Below, piece by piece: positions 36,997-47,393 of a DNA stretch of 64,000 nt. A program made the translations under genes and the position numbers. The notes under the pieces were generated by a model that had not been told where the DNA came from, searched no databases, and worked only from the letters and a program-made list of their open reading frames with translations. The stretch spans positions 372,076,294 through 372,140,293 of the forward strand of contig CM077116.1 of NCBI GenBank assembly GCA_039619475.1. Direction: 5' to 3'. Position 1 is the first letter of the stretch. Every line of letters starts with the position of its first letter. The stretch is from Icerya purchasi (lineage: Eukaryota > Arthropoda > Insecta > Hemiptera > Monophlebidae).

Positions 36997-37645
36997 GGAA
37001 AAGATTAGAAATTGAAGAGATAAAGGAGGCTGACAAAGAAACTATATTGGAAGAGGGGATTACAAGAATGGCGTGCACTATAAGGGGTAGGGAGGCCAAG
37101 GCGCAGAAGATTAGAATAAAGGGTAACACATTCGGAGGAAATTAAAAGGCATTAAACAAAATGTGATTCGCATTGTAGGTATTAATTAAGCTCTGGAGGG
37201 TCAAAGGGACACAAAGGGATCAGATTAGAGAAAAATGGAAAAGAGAAGCCAGAAGCAGACTATGATTGATCCACAGGCGAACTATAGAAGAAATAATAGA
37301 ACGACTAAAGTAGGGGAAAAGATTAAACCTGCACAGGGAGGAAGGAAAGGGCTGTATGGAGATGTAGAAGAAGGAAGGATAGAATTTGGTCCAGAAATTA
37401 TGATGGAAGCGATAAGAGAGATAGTAAAGACTTTGAGCAGGAAATCTACTAATGAATAGACCATTGATCGCAGTCGAACGTGTCGATGAGTCAACCAACT
37501 TGTTGCCAGGAATGCCGCAATAACTGGGAATCCATAGTAGATCGATTACAATAGAATGGGGTGAACATAAATTAGAAATTAAGGAGCGTATTTGGAGAAT
37601 AATGGGATCAGTAACATGAATAGGAAAGGGAGAGAAGATAGCTAA
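36895..37645 (-). mobile_element. 5'-truncated RNase H-bearing LINE inserted in the phospholipase-like gene
   Basis: On the minus strand the insert reads IVIDLLWIPSYCGIPGNKLV followed by DSSTRST, the C-terminal signature of a LINE-type RNase H domain (W-I-P-x-H-x-G-I-x-G-N-E-x-A-D, with the His changed to Tyr here). It is followed by about 150 degenerate codons including NANHILFNAF, typical of I/R1-group C-termini, and a (TA)n tract at about 36,952-36,995. The 3' end on the left has only a short A stretch. A 9-bp direct repeat taaaacgct lies at 36,886-36,894 and 37,646-37,654, a plausible target duplication, since the capsid-protein homology stops and resumes exactly there. No long reading frame survives. 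Confidence 0.65.
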
Positions 37646-37654
37646 TAAAACGCT

Positions 37655-38046
37655 AAATTAGGAGGTGGATGTTGTTGCAGTAAAAAATGAACGGGAAAGC
37701 TAAAAACCAAATCAAAATCTTCTAAAGAAAATAACTTATATATCATAGATGTATTAAATGTAGCATGGAAAGCTGTTCATAAAGAAAAACCCGTCAGAGG
37801 ACAAATGAAAAGAGTGATTAAAGCGGTTAAAAAAAGTTAAATCCTATAGTAGTAGATAATGAAAATGTTCAAATTATTCCGATTAACAAAACTGGGAGGG
37901 GGGGGGGAGTTCTTCCCGTTATACCTTTATTAGCAGGTATTGCTACATTAGGTGGAATTTTATGTTCAGGTTTAACAATAGCGAAAGCGGTAAATGACGT
38001 AATGAAGCTGGCGGATGTTTTAAATCAAATAAGGTGTGAGAATTGA
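37655..38046 (+). pseudogene. Polinton capsid-associated protein, hydrophobic C-terminal part
   Basis: This is the continuation of the phospholipase-like gene beyond the LINE insert. A basic linker reads KLGGG, VLNVAWKAVHKEK and MKRVIKAVKKS (stop at about 37,838). The conserved tail then reads VQIIPINKTGRGGGG and VLPVIPLLAGIATLGGI, ending AKAVNDVMK. The Gly/Ala/Leu-rich, membrane-like segment after a Pro-rich lead is characteristic of this Polinton protein and resembles adenovirus core/minor-capsid segments. A run of ten Gs near 37,898-37,907 does not break the frame. Two stops and the insertion make the gene inactive. Confidence 0.8.
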
Positions 38047-38700
38047 TAAAAAAATCTGAAAAGGTCTTTATTTACAATCATACAAGAGCGGGTTTGGTTT
38101 ACATTCAGCTCCCTATTTTCTTGTGATCAAGTTTTCATGTATTTTTAATTAATATTAATCGCTTTGTGACAAACATCTCTGTCCGATTAGTATAAAAGGA
38201 GCTGTCTGTGAGCTATTTACTGATTTTTCTGTGCACTTCGAAGTGATTAGATGTGCTTTCCAGCGTTCAAGTTTTTGTTGTGTTTAATTTGTAATTGTAT
38301 GAATATTATTTATGAGAATGTCCTTAGTGGCTGTGCAATGTAATATTTCTATTCAAAATGTTAGCAATATCACAAGTGACTGGCAATCTATGGCATTATA
38401 AACAACAATAGTCAATAGATAGATATTGCAAAATATTTATTTGATATTACTACAGCAATGATCAAAATAATTAAGAGAAAAATTTGTGCTGGATTGAAAG
38501 TAAATCTGTCACTGCGCTGTTTATTTAAGAGAGGAGTAGGGCTTATAGATGTAGCTGTTATGCCATTTTACTTCCCAATGAGTGCACAATTACTCATTTG
38601 TGGCAATAATATTGCTCTATGGTTTAAGGTGGAGTGTAGAAAAATTATTAGTCTTACTGATAAGCTTCATCATGCAATAGGATCTGGCTGAACTATAATG
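38047..38700 (+). pseudogene. Degenerate small Polinton proteins
   Basis: After the phospholipase-like gene, short pieces read KVFIYNHTRAGLVYIQLP (38,053-38,110), resembling the short Gly/Tyr-Pro-Tyr-rich peptide that follows this gene in related elements. Near 38,320 a further piece reads VAVQCNISIQNVSNITSDWQ then SMAL before stops, resembling the start of a small virion protein. A 77-codon frame at 38,458-38,691 has no recognisable domain. These calls rest on position and weak similarity. Confidence 0.4.
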
Positions 38701-38704
38701 AAAA

Positions 38705-40615
38705 GTGAATATCTCAAAATTTGTCTCAACCATCAAAATGTTCTAACCTGTGCATCATCACATAATCTATACTGTTAACCACTATTGCATCAAAGAAGGC
38801 TATTATTAATGTGAATGATAACAACAGATAAGATGTGTTTCAAGTATTCCATGCTCGCAAAATATATTAAGGATTGACATCCAGAATGTATATGTAATTA
38901 TGTAATAAATACATCTTTACTGCAGAAATACAATTGGAGTAGTGTATTTTCCCCCACATCACTGGATGATGTATCCACAAGATTAAAGTTCAATATAAAT
39001 ATTACAATATAAACATATAAATTTTTAATAAACCACATCAAATCAACAAATTAAATTTTCAAATAAACTAGATAAGTAAAATGCACTATGTTACAAGGCG
39101 ATATTTCTACAAAGTTCACATTATAATTCTCGAAAAAGTTAACAAGTTTATACATTATATTCCAAATTTCAAAATTCTAACAGTATGGATGTGTAATTAA
39201 GTTTTTAGTTAAACAATGAAATGCCATAATATATAACATTACACTTTAATACATTCCATTGCGATATATATGGTTATCTAAAAACCAGCTACTGTTATTA
39301 CATAAACCTAATTATTAATCGATTAAAATAAAACATTCTTATTCCAACATAACTACATATTCTGTAAATTATTTTCTTGTCTTTACAATATTAATAAATT
39401 CTGTTTACTTCTTTGTTTGGAAATGATAAATCTTGAGATTCATAATTGAAGTGACAAAATCGATAAGATCAATAATAAATTGCTAAGTAATATTAAAATA
39501 GTTTGTTAATATTAAGTCAATTAAGTTGTAATATAGTTGTTAGTCTTATTCTATTTTTATTTTATTTACCATTGTTTTCTCTGTAGGTACTGAGATTAAA
39601 TCTTTATAACTTCATTATACCCAATAATACATCTATTTAGGCTATATAACGTTATCTTTCATTGTTACAAACCAAAAAATACAATTTTCATTTTTTAAAT
39701 CATTTAACATTATTTTTAATATGTTTTAATAGTATTTTCAGTTAAATTTAATTTAGTTTAACTTCTTCATATCTCTAGTTTTTCTCTAGTTTAATATGCT
39801 AACTATTAGAACATTTTTTTTTCGCTTTTGAATTTCATTACTTTACTACCATATCATTTACTTTATATAGCTTTATTAATTACTAATATTATTATTATTA
39901 TTAATATTTTTATTTACTGTAATTTTAGCTTATACACTATTGTTGAAATTCTGGTGTCAATTATAGGGGATTGGGAATATATGTGAGTATAGTTTTAGTT
40001 TTAGTCATAATGATTTATAAATTTATATATTTCAAAATCTAAATATCCTATCATTTAAGAATAAAATTGTAGATTGAAAAATATGGGCTACATAATCTAC
40101 TGGGAATGAAGCATATATATATATATATATTACTCTTGTATGGGTATTGCTAATTTATACTAACCCAATGTTATAATTAAAAATACAATTACAATTTGTA
40201 AACATTGGCTACTAAAGTTATGTCACACAGTTACCCTATTTCATGCACATATAGGTGTTAGCCCATATATAATTAATAATAGTTCCACTACTTGCGCTAA
40301 CCAAGCGCATTTGTGGCTCAAGAAGATTATGTTAATGTTAATAATATTTCCATTGTAAAATTTAAGAAATAAAATTTGAATTTGAATTTGAAAAGAACAA
40401 TCCTCAATCATCTGTGAATGGCTATGGTTTGTATGCAAAAATTCTGTGTATCTCCTTCAAATTAAGAAGAGGGAATAAAAAGATCCTACAGACTTGGTAC
40501 TTATAACTCAAGGTGGAAATCACATTACTGTTGGATAAAAAATTTGGAGCAACTTGTGAAAAGTCAAATCACCAACAATCTTCATTGCATGTTTATATGC
40601 TGGTGCTGCTTATGG
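38705..40615. other. A+T-rich stretch inside the Polinton remnant
   Basis: I see no gene. By position it should hold further Polinton structural genes, but the sequence is saturated with stops and A+T-rich. A short (AT)n tract is near 40,112-40,130. Confidence 0.45.
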
Positions 40616-40619
40616 TATG

Positions 40620-42781
40620 TTCAAGATTATGCCACATATCTGGCTTATACACAACACTGCTCTAATAATACTCTTGCTATTTGTTACACCGACTGAGGAA
40701 TATAAAATATTAAAATTCCAACAATACAAACAACAACAATTTACACTATTTGTGATATATGCTGATTTTGAGTATCTCCTGCAACTCCTATGCAATGAAT
40801 CATATGATAGTGATGTCACTGATGGGGAATTTATTAGTGACAGTAATGCCGGGTTGTGTAGAAATTGGTGAAAAGTGCCAAAGAAGTCAGCAACATATTC
40901 GAAATATGCAAAAATGTAAGTTGCAGCAAATAGAAGATGGTTCATATAGTGATGTTCAGAACAAACCTCAAAAAACGTGTAATACCATTTCTATACAACA
41001 GAATGAAGTGTTTAGCTTTTGTTAAAATGTGAAGAGAATGCCAGGCTTAATGTCACATGGAAATCTAAAATGTATCATTGTTGTAATGTGACTAAAATAT
41101 TCGGTGATCAGTTAGTGGAAGATGTCCAAAAAATAGAAAAGATTTATCAGAAAAACACTCTACTGCTGTGGACGCTAGAAGATTTGGAAGAATATGATGC
41201 TTCATCGATATGCCCGCATTTATGAAGAAATCCTATGTGATGATAAAGTTGCAGATCATGATTATTTAATTGGAAAATTTTGAGATGTGGCACATTCAAA
41301 ATGTAATTTAGAATACCAACTCCCACATTTTGTGCCAATGTTCATACATAATCTGAGTGGGTATGATGCTCATTTATTCATCAGGGATTTTGTATATGAT
41401 AATCAGGACATCAAGGTGATACTAAATAAATCATGTTTAAAAAAAAATGAAAATCTGGTTCAAAGACACATTCCATTTCATAGTGTCAATCCTTGAGAAG
41501 TTAGCTACTAATTTGCCTGACAGTTCACTTCAGCATACAATCGGAAACATTGTATCTCTCGATTTACTTCTTTTATTTTGTAGAAAATGTGTTTTCCCAC
41601 ATTCAAATGTATCATCATATAAAAAATTGGAAAAAATAAGTTTGCCTGAAAAGGAGCATTTTTATAATTCACTGACAAAAACAGATATTGGTGAAGAAGT
41701 TTACTCATTTGCATTAGATGTGTTAACACATTAAATGTTCAAACACTCCGTGAGTACAGTGACGTATACCTGAAGATGGATGTACATTTACTAGTAGATG
41801 TTTTTGAAAACTTCAGACGCATTTTCTATAAAATTTACAAATTGGATCCTGCATGGAGTTTTACTGCTCCTGGATTGGCATTTCAAGCAATGTTGAAGTT
41901 GTCAAAGGTTAAATTAGAGCTCTTAACTATAATATGGTTTTATTCTTTGAAGCTGGAATATGTGGCAGTATATGCCAGTGTATACAATATTATAGTAAGA
42001 CAGACAATTCCTACATTAACAATTGTAATGATGGTTATAGCGGCGATGATAAGAGTGCTAGTACTAATGATAATTATGCTGGAAATGCTATAGGTAACAC
42101 TCATATTTGGATGCAGATAAATTATATGGCTGGGCCATAAGTGACGCACTTCCTATGAATGGCTTCAGATGGCTTAGTTAGAATGAAACAATGGAATTAA
42201 ATATTATGGAGGTGGTTGATGATGGATTCGCCGGTTATGTGCTTGAGGTGGATTTAGAGTATCCCTCAAATTTATATTTAGTATACAATAATTTACCTCT
42301 ATGTTTGGAGGTTAAATCACTTAGAAAATGTCTTTTATATTGTGACACTGATTCACATATTTATGAACTGAAATATTCGATTTTCATAATGATATTAAAG
42401 ATAATGTTCAGTATTTTGGTACAAGTGATTATCCAAAAAGTCATCCATGCTACTCATTAGAAAACAAAAAGAAGCTTGTTGTATTTAAGGATGAACTAAA
42501 TTGCCCTCCAATCAGTGAATTTGTTAGATTATGTCCAAAAATGTATTTTATAAGTATTATTGATAATAGAGAAATTAAAAAATGTAAAAGTGTACAGTCT
42601 TCTATAATTAAGAACAAACTTAGTTTCATAGATCATTACTATTATTGTGTGGGTGGTGTGTGCGGTAAATTAAGTGATAATTATAAGACATGTAGCAATA
42701 TTCAAAGTCATAATCATATACTGTATACCCTGGAGCAGAATACAATAGTATTAAGTGATAATAATGATAAAAGAATAATAT
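40620..42781 (+). pseudogene. Polinton protein-primed type B DNA polymerase, decayed, N-terminal and central parts
   Basis: This is a family B DNA polymerase of the protein-primed type used by Polintons and adintoviruses. Visible motifs in order: FVIYADFEYLLQ (exonuclease I), [38 protein letters not shown] (exonuclease II), VSSYKKLEKISLPEKEHFYN, SDVYLKMDVHLLVDVFENFR (exonuclease III), then LDADKLYGWAI near 42,111-42,143 (polymerase motif A) and LLYCDTDSHIYE near 42,331-42,366 (motif C with DTD). The stretch between about 42,270 and 42,330 is far too short, so motif B (KxxxNSxYG type) is deleted. Numerous frameshifts and stops occur. The C-terminal region (LCPKMYFISIIDN, SIIKNKLSF) runs up to a LINE insertion. 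The N-terminal domain was not recognised. Confidence 0.88.
42768..42781 (+). repeat. Target-site duplication, left copy (LINE in polymerase gene)
   Basis: taaaagaataatat, repeated exactly at 46,987-47,000. The two copies bracket the inverted LINE, and the polymerase coding frame leads into the left copy and out of the right copy. Confidence 0.85.
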
Positions 42782-42839
42782 TTTTATTTTTTATTTATTT
42801 TTTTTCTTTTAAATTGCGATCTGGCTAATGTAGCCAATA

Positions 42840-44660
42840 AGAAATTGGAATGGAGGTTACGGCATGATGGGAGATGCTATTCAACAATAACAATCCGCAT
42901 TGCTTTATCCGTCAATGAAACCAGTTTGGAAAATCTAGGGGCATATAACGATTTAGTCTGTGATTGTCATTGCCGGAGTCTAATAAATCAACAGCCAGCG
43001 GGTTTGGGTGGCCTACTAACCTACGCAAGTAACCCTCGCTATAATTTTTAATTACTTTACTTACCTCCGGTACATTTAGATCCCAATGTAGGTTATCATT
43101 GCACATGTACCACAGTGCATTAGTTATTATTCTCAGTATTTTTGACTGGCATCGCTGCATAATTTTAATATTAGACGCTGATGTTGCTCCTCAAATAGAT
43201 ATAATATCATGGATCCACACCGGTTTGATAGCTGCATTATATAACAGCAATTTTGACTTCAGCGATAACGCAGAAGTTTTGTCCAGGAGCCAGTACATCT
43301 CCCTCAGCTTCAAGTTTATTTCCTTGGCTTTGATCTTCCAGGTCAAACGGTGATCAAGCCACATGCCCAGGTATCTGGATTTATTTCCCTGTGGAATAGG
43401 ACCATCAAGATCAACAGGAGGACATGTACTGCGTCTGGTTGTGAATGTAACATGCACCGACTTGGACGAATTGATCTTAATCCTCCATAGTTGTGCCTAT
43501 TTCTTCAGGTCATTCAAACTAGCCTGTAAGTTCCCTGACGCTGCCACCGGGTCGCTGTCCCTCGCAAATAGTGCCGTGTCATCAGCAAATGCTGCGACCT
43601 CCACATTGGACGTAACTGGAAGGTCATGTTTGTATATAAGAAAGAGGATTGGTCCTAATACTGAACCTTGGGGAACGCCAGCTTCGGCAGGATAAAACTC
43701 GGATACATCGTCGCTAGATTTTACTTGAAAGTACCTATCTGTCAAGTATGAAGGCAGTAGGGGGTAATAGGAGAGTGGCAGGGTTTTTTTTTATTTTTGA
43801 GAGAAATCCCTCATGCCACACGCGATCGAAAGCCTGACTAACATCTAGGGAAGCAGCAGAACAATATTGCTTTGTTCTACTGTGGCATGCCCAGGAGGAA
43901 ACCCAAACTGGTAGTCTGGAATTATACCCTGCAGCTGCTCTATTAGCCTAGACAACAATACTTTCTCAAATATTCTAGATACTATTGGTAAAAGACTGAT
44001 AGGTCGATATGATGAGGCTTCACTAGCGGGCTTACCTGGTTTCGGTATCATTATTACCTGAGCCATCTTACACTGTGACGGATAATAACCCAGCCGAATA
44101 ACAGCGTTGAAAATTGTTGTTGACAAAACTATGGCCTTTCGTGGTAAGAATTTTAGCATTTTTCCAGTGATCAGGTCGTATCCAGGGGCTTTATGTGTTG
44201 CTAAATTGCCGATTATAACTTTTTTAATTTCTGAGGGCATGAAATGTTTGATTGGGGGGGGGGGGGGCATTTGAAATGGTGCAACTAAATCACGCTTTAC
44301 CTGATCGTAAAAAGGCTCAAATCCGATGTCCTGAGGATATGGTTTAAACACATTCTTAAGATGCAGTCTAAAAATTTCCTCCTTATCAGGATAGCTGTGT
44401 GCTCATTCACTGTTATCTTTATGCAAGGGTGGTGTCATTTTTTGAGGTCTTCTGAACAATTTGGTGGACTTCCACAGTGCGGGATTATCATTTTTAACGT
44501 CTCCGTTGTAAAGAATTGTTCTAAAGGTATCATTTTTATGCTGTTTTAATAATTTACTTAACTCTTTGCTTATCATGTTAAGAGAGTTTATATGAGCTGG
44601 ATGCCTTGTCATTTGCCACAGTTTTCTAATTTTTCTTTTCTCATTGATTTTTTGCTGAAT
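42840..44660 (-). pseudogene. LINE ORF2, reverse transcriptase half
   Basis: Minus-strand pieces in order from 44,660 downwards: INEKRKIRKLW, MTRHPAHINSLNMISKELSK, FQMPPPPPIKHFMPSEIKK with a long C-run, KAPGYDLITGKMLKFLPRKA, SSYRPISLLPIVSRIFEKVL, QFGFPPGHATVEQSN, then a frameshifted motif A region, SYLTDRYFQVKSSD-like DRYFQVKSSDDV, AGVPQGSVLGPILFLIYKHD (motif B) and AAFADDTALF (motif C). The end is LGMWLDHRLTWKIKA and the 'LHWDLNVPEV' tail. About five frameshifts or stops break it. It parallels residues 300-890 of the intact LINE ORF2 upstream but is clearly a different subfamily. Confidence 0.88.
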
Positions 44661-44867
44661 AATATGCGGCTAGTTAAAGTGATCGATTCGTGTGTTCAAT
44701 TACGTTGTATGTCATTGCGTTTAATTATATCAGCGGAGCAGCTGTGGTGAGATTAATCTGATTATTTTCGTTTATCGTACATATCGATATATTAATTTAT
44801 TGTAGTACACTCGAACGTTGCGGACCCGGTTGCCTTCGCAAATGAAAATCTGTCTGAATTAAGTTCG

Positions 44868-46190
44868 ATGGAAGAAGATCCTAGCTGGTCTGTCGTACAG
44901 AACGAGCGCAAGGGAAACTTAAATTCAAGCCGGGATATTTTTAAAAAGAGAACGAAACAGTTTGAGCCTATACTAACCAAAAATAAATTTTCAGTCTTAG
45001 CTAACCACACTGACAGTGGTTCGATGGATGAAGTCGAGGGTGAAACCCAGTCCGACCGCCATGTAGGCAATGAAAATACAAATATTCGTCCACCTCCCAT
45101 ATTTGTTAATAACGTAGTTAACCTTCCCGCATTAAATAAAAGATTAGACGAACTAATTGGTATAAACAAGTGTACCTTCAAAATAATAAATAAAAATTCC
45201 ATTACAATAGCTGTCGATAGTATAGAAAACCACAGAGTAATAATAAAGGCTCTGGATTCTCTCGAGGCTGAATATCATACATACCAGATAAAGCAGGAAA
45301 AAGCATATCGTGTGGTCTTAAAAAACATACATCCATCAGTTAACAAGGACGATATTAAACTGGCGCTGGCTGATGAGGGTCATATCGTCAGGGACGTATT
45401 CAATATTAACGGCAGGAAAACAAAAAAAAAAAACCATTACCTCTTTTCTTTATAGATTTAGAACCAAACGAGAATAACACAAGCATATTTCACCTAAAAT
45501 CACTGCTAAATATGAAAGTAAAGGTGGAAGCACCGCATAAAAGAGGTCTGATTCAATGTCTGCGTTGTCAGCAGTATGGCCACTCCCGTAACTTCTGTAA
45601 ATAGGCACCAAGATGTGTCAAATGCGGAAAGCAGCATTTAACAACCAACTGCACTTAAAAGCAAGGAGAGAGATCCAACCTGCGCCCTATGTAGTGGCTG
45701 TCATCCAGCAAACTATAAAGGCTATGCCGTGTATTTAGAAATATGCAATAGAAAGCATAAACAACCGAACAATCCGCTAAGAACAACACAGAGTCCTGGT
45801 AAGGCGCAGCAGTATTTGGCTGCTAGTAATACTGTATCAGAATTTCCTGCACTCGTAAATCATATCAGTGGTGCGGTGAGTGGTCATACTGGGACCCTAT
45901 TAGTGCAGCAGCAAACCTCTGTTTTTCACCCTTCCGGCACTTCCTATGCGAAAGTAGTAGGTGGTGCAAGGAGGGAAAATCATAAGCAAATTTTTGATCC
46001 TACAAACGTCGAAAAGAATAGCGATAGCTTTCAACAGACTCCCGGATATGACCTTCAATCAGCGTTAGAACAGTCATTCCTGCGCTTAGAAAACATGTTC
46101 ACAACATCTTTCAATCGCATGGAGATCATGTTCAACAGACTGATGGATGTACTCACAGCGCTCAGGGCAAAATTAATCAATTCGAAATGA
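44868..46190 (+). pseudogene. LINE ORF1 (Gag-like nucleic-acid-binding protein)
   Basis: ORF1 proteins coat the LINE RNA. The frame opens at an ATG (MEEDPSWSVVQ) after a 200-bp 5' UTR and runs 195 codons, then shifts at an A-run near 45,421-45,432. The next frame has the region preceding the knuckles (FIDLEPNENNTSIF) and three CCHC knuckles: CLRCQQYGHSRNFC, CVKCGKQHLTTNC and a third near 45,681-45,725 with CALCSGCHPANYKG whose last Cys is now Tyr. Stops at 45,601 and 45,655 interrupt. The last part (45,729-46,190) is again open and ends directly before the ORF2 ATG. Knuckle-bearing ORF1 is standard for the Jockey group. Confidence 0.85.
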
Positions 46191-46978
46191 ACCCAATTCG
46201 AATAGCTATCTGGAATATTAACGGATTGTTACAACGACAACCCGAGCTTAAAATAGTCAAAAATTAGATGTAGTGTTACTTTCGGAGACACATTTCACTT
46301 CAAAAAACCTATTACGCTTTAAATGGTTATAATTTTTATCGGGCCGATCATCCGTGCGGTAAGCCGTGTGGCGGTGCAGCCACTTTGGTACTTAGACATC
46401 TCAAGCACTATCAATTCAACTGTATTCAATTACCTCATAATCAAACTATATCTATCAAAGTAATTGCAAGCATAGGTAAACAATTAACAGTCTCATCAAT
46501 ATACTGCCCATCTAAGTACAAAATTATGCATGATCAATTCAGTGATTTTTTTAGCTCATTAGGAAATAAATTTATAGTAGACAGAGATTATAATGCCAAG
46601 CGTACATTTTTTGGGTCACGACTAACAAATCCTTAAGGAAGGGAACTATTTAAATGCATTTCGAAATCAAAACTTACGGTGTTCTCCAGCGGACAACCTA
46701 CATACTGGTCCTCTGGTAGAAATAAAATACCTGACCTACTTGACTTTTTTATTACTAAAGGTATTAGTACTTTATATGCAAATATTGAAACATCTTTTGA
46801 CTCTACATCGGATCATTCCCCGGTAATACTTGAAATAGGTCCGCTAGTAATAATTAAAAAGGCTAATTTTAAATTTCACAATAATAGAATCGCTTGGTAT
46901 TCTTACACACACTGGATCGAAGAGAATCTTATACCTCAATCATATGCTGCAAAAAACTGCGTTGTTAATCACACCTAA
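46191..46978 (+). pseudogene. LINE ORF2, endonuclease half
   Basis: Starting MNPIRIAIWNINGLL, this is the apurinic-endonuclease domain of ORF2: LLSETHFTS, GGAATLVL, SIYCPSKYK, KFIVDRDYNAK (the usual GGDYNAKH, with the first Gly changed), WSSGRNKIPDLLDFFITKGI and STSDHSPVIL with the catalytic DH. Stops follow VKN at 46,265 and ALN-type breaks near 46,320 and 46,635. It ends at IEENLIPQSYAAKNC, abutting the target duplication. It is the inverted partner of the minus-strand reverse transcriptase half. Confidence 0.88.
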
Positions 46979-46986
46979 TGTCATCG

Positions 46987-47086
46987 TAAAAGAATAATAT
47001 GTAATAATAACATAGACACATTAGCTTATGGAAACTTTATCAATAATGAGTTTCATAAAAATTTGATATTGTTTTACCTGAACTAA
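46987..47086 (+). pseudogene. C-terminal end of the Polinton DNA polymerase beyond the LINE
   Basis: The right copy of the target duplication leads straight into NNNIDTLAYGNFINNE and a stop at 47,084-47,086, matching the extreme C-terminus of Polinton-type B polymerases. This shows the LINE split one gene. The stop codon is also the first base triplet of the next element's target duplication. Confidence 0.8.
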
Positions 47087-47196
47087 GAGTGTATATGTAA
47101 ATGTAGGTGAATACATCCTGTTTGTTAAAATGGTATAATAAAATAAACTTTAATAACAAACAATATAGATCAATAAATTAGATAAATACCTATTTA

Positions 47197-47226
47197 GAAA
47201 CGTTTTCGGGCATAACCCATCATCAG
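47197..47226 (-). ncRNA. Hammerhead-ribozyme-like motif, left arm
   Basis: On the minus strand the core CTGATGA is followed by a GGG...CCC hairpin (stem II, with one unpaired T), GAAA, a 2-bp stem III (AA/TT around loop CGT) and C as the cleavage nucleotide. This is the minimal short-stem-III form reported in Penelope-like elements. Stem I pairing with the flanks is weak, as usual for these minimal forms. Confidence 0.6.
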
Positions 47227-47393
47227 CTAACACTAACTTAAAGGAAACTTAAAACATACTGAAGTGAATATAGGGAATACATGTGTATATATAGTAGATG
47301 TAAAGAGGAATAAACATGGCAGGTATAAAAATCTATAGGTTGAAAATACTAATAATTAATATAAAATATAAAATAAAACAAGAAGACAAAAAG

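Larger units (their letters stand above)
42782..46986 (-). mobile_element. Jockey-type LINE with 5' inversion (twin-primed insertion)
   Basis: One element in two opposite halves. The 3' half (42,782 to about 44,665, minus strand) runs from the connector region of ORF2 through reverse transcriptase to an A-rich tail at 42,782-42,812. The 5' half (about 44,668-46,986, plus strand) holds the 5' UTR, ORF1 and the endonuclease part of ORF2. Together they cover nearly the whole element: only about 25-30 codons between endonuclease and RT are missing at the switch, judged against the intact relative at 17.9 kb. The target duplication sits at the outer ends. This matches twin priming, in which a second primer starts cDNA synthesis internally on the same RNA. 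Two independent insertions would not share one duplication. Confidence 0.85.
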
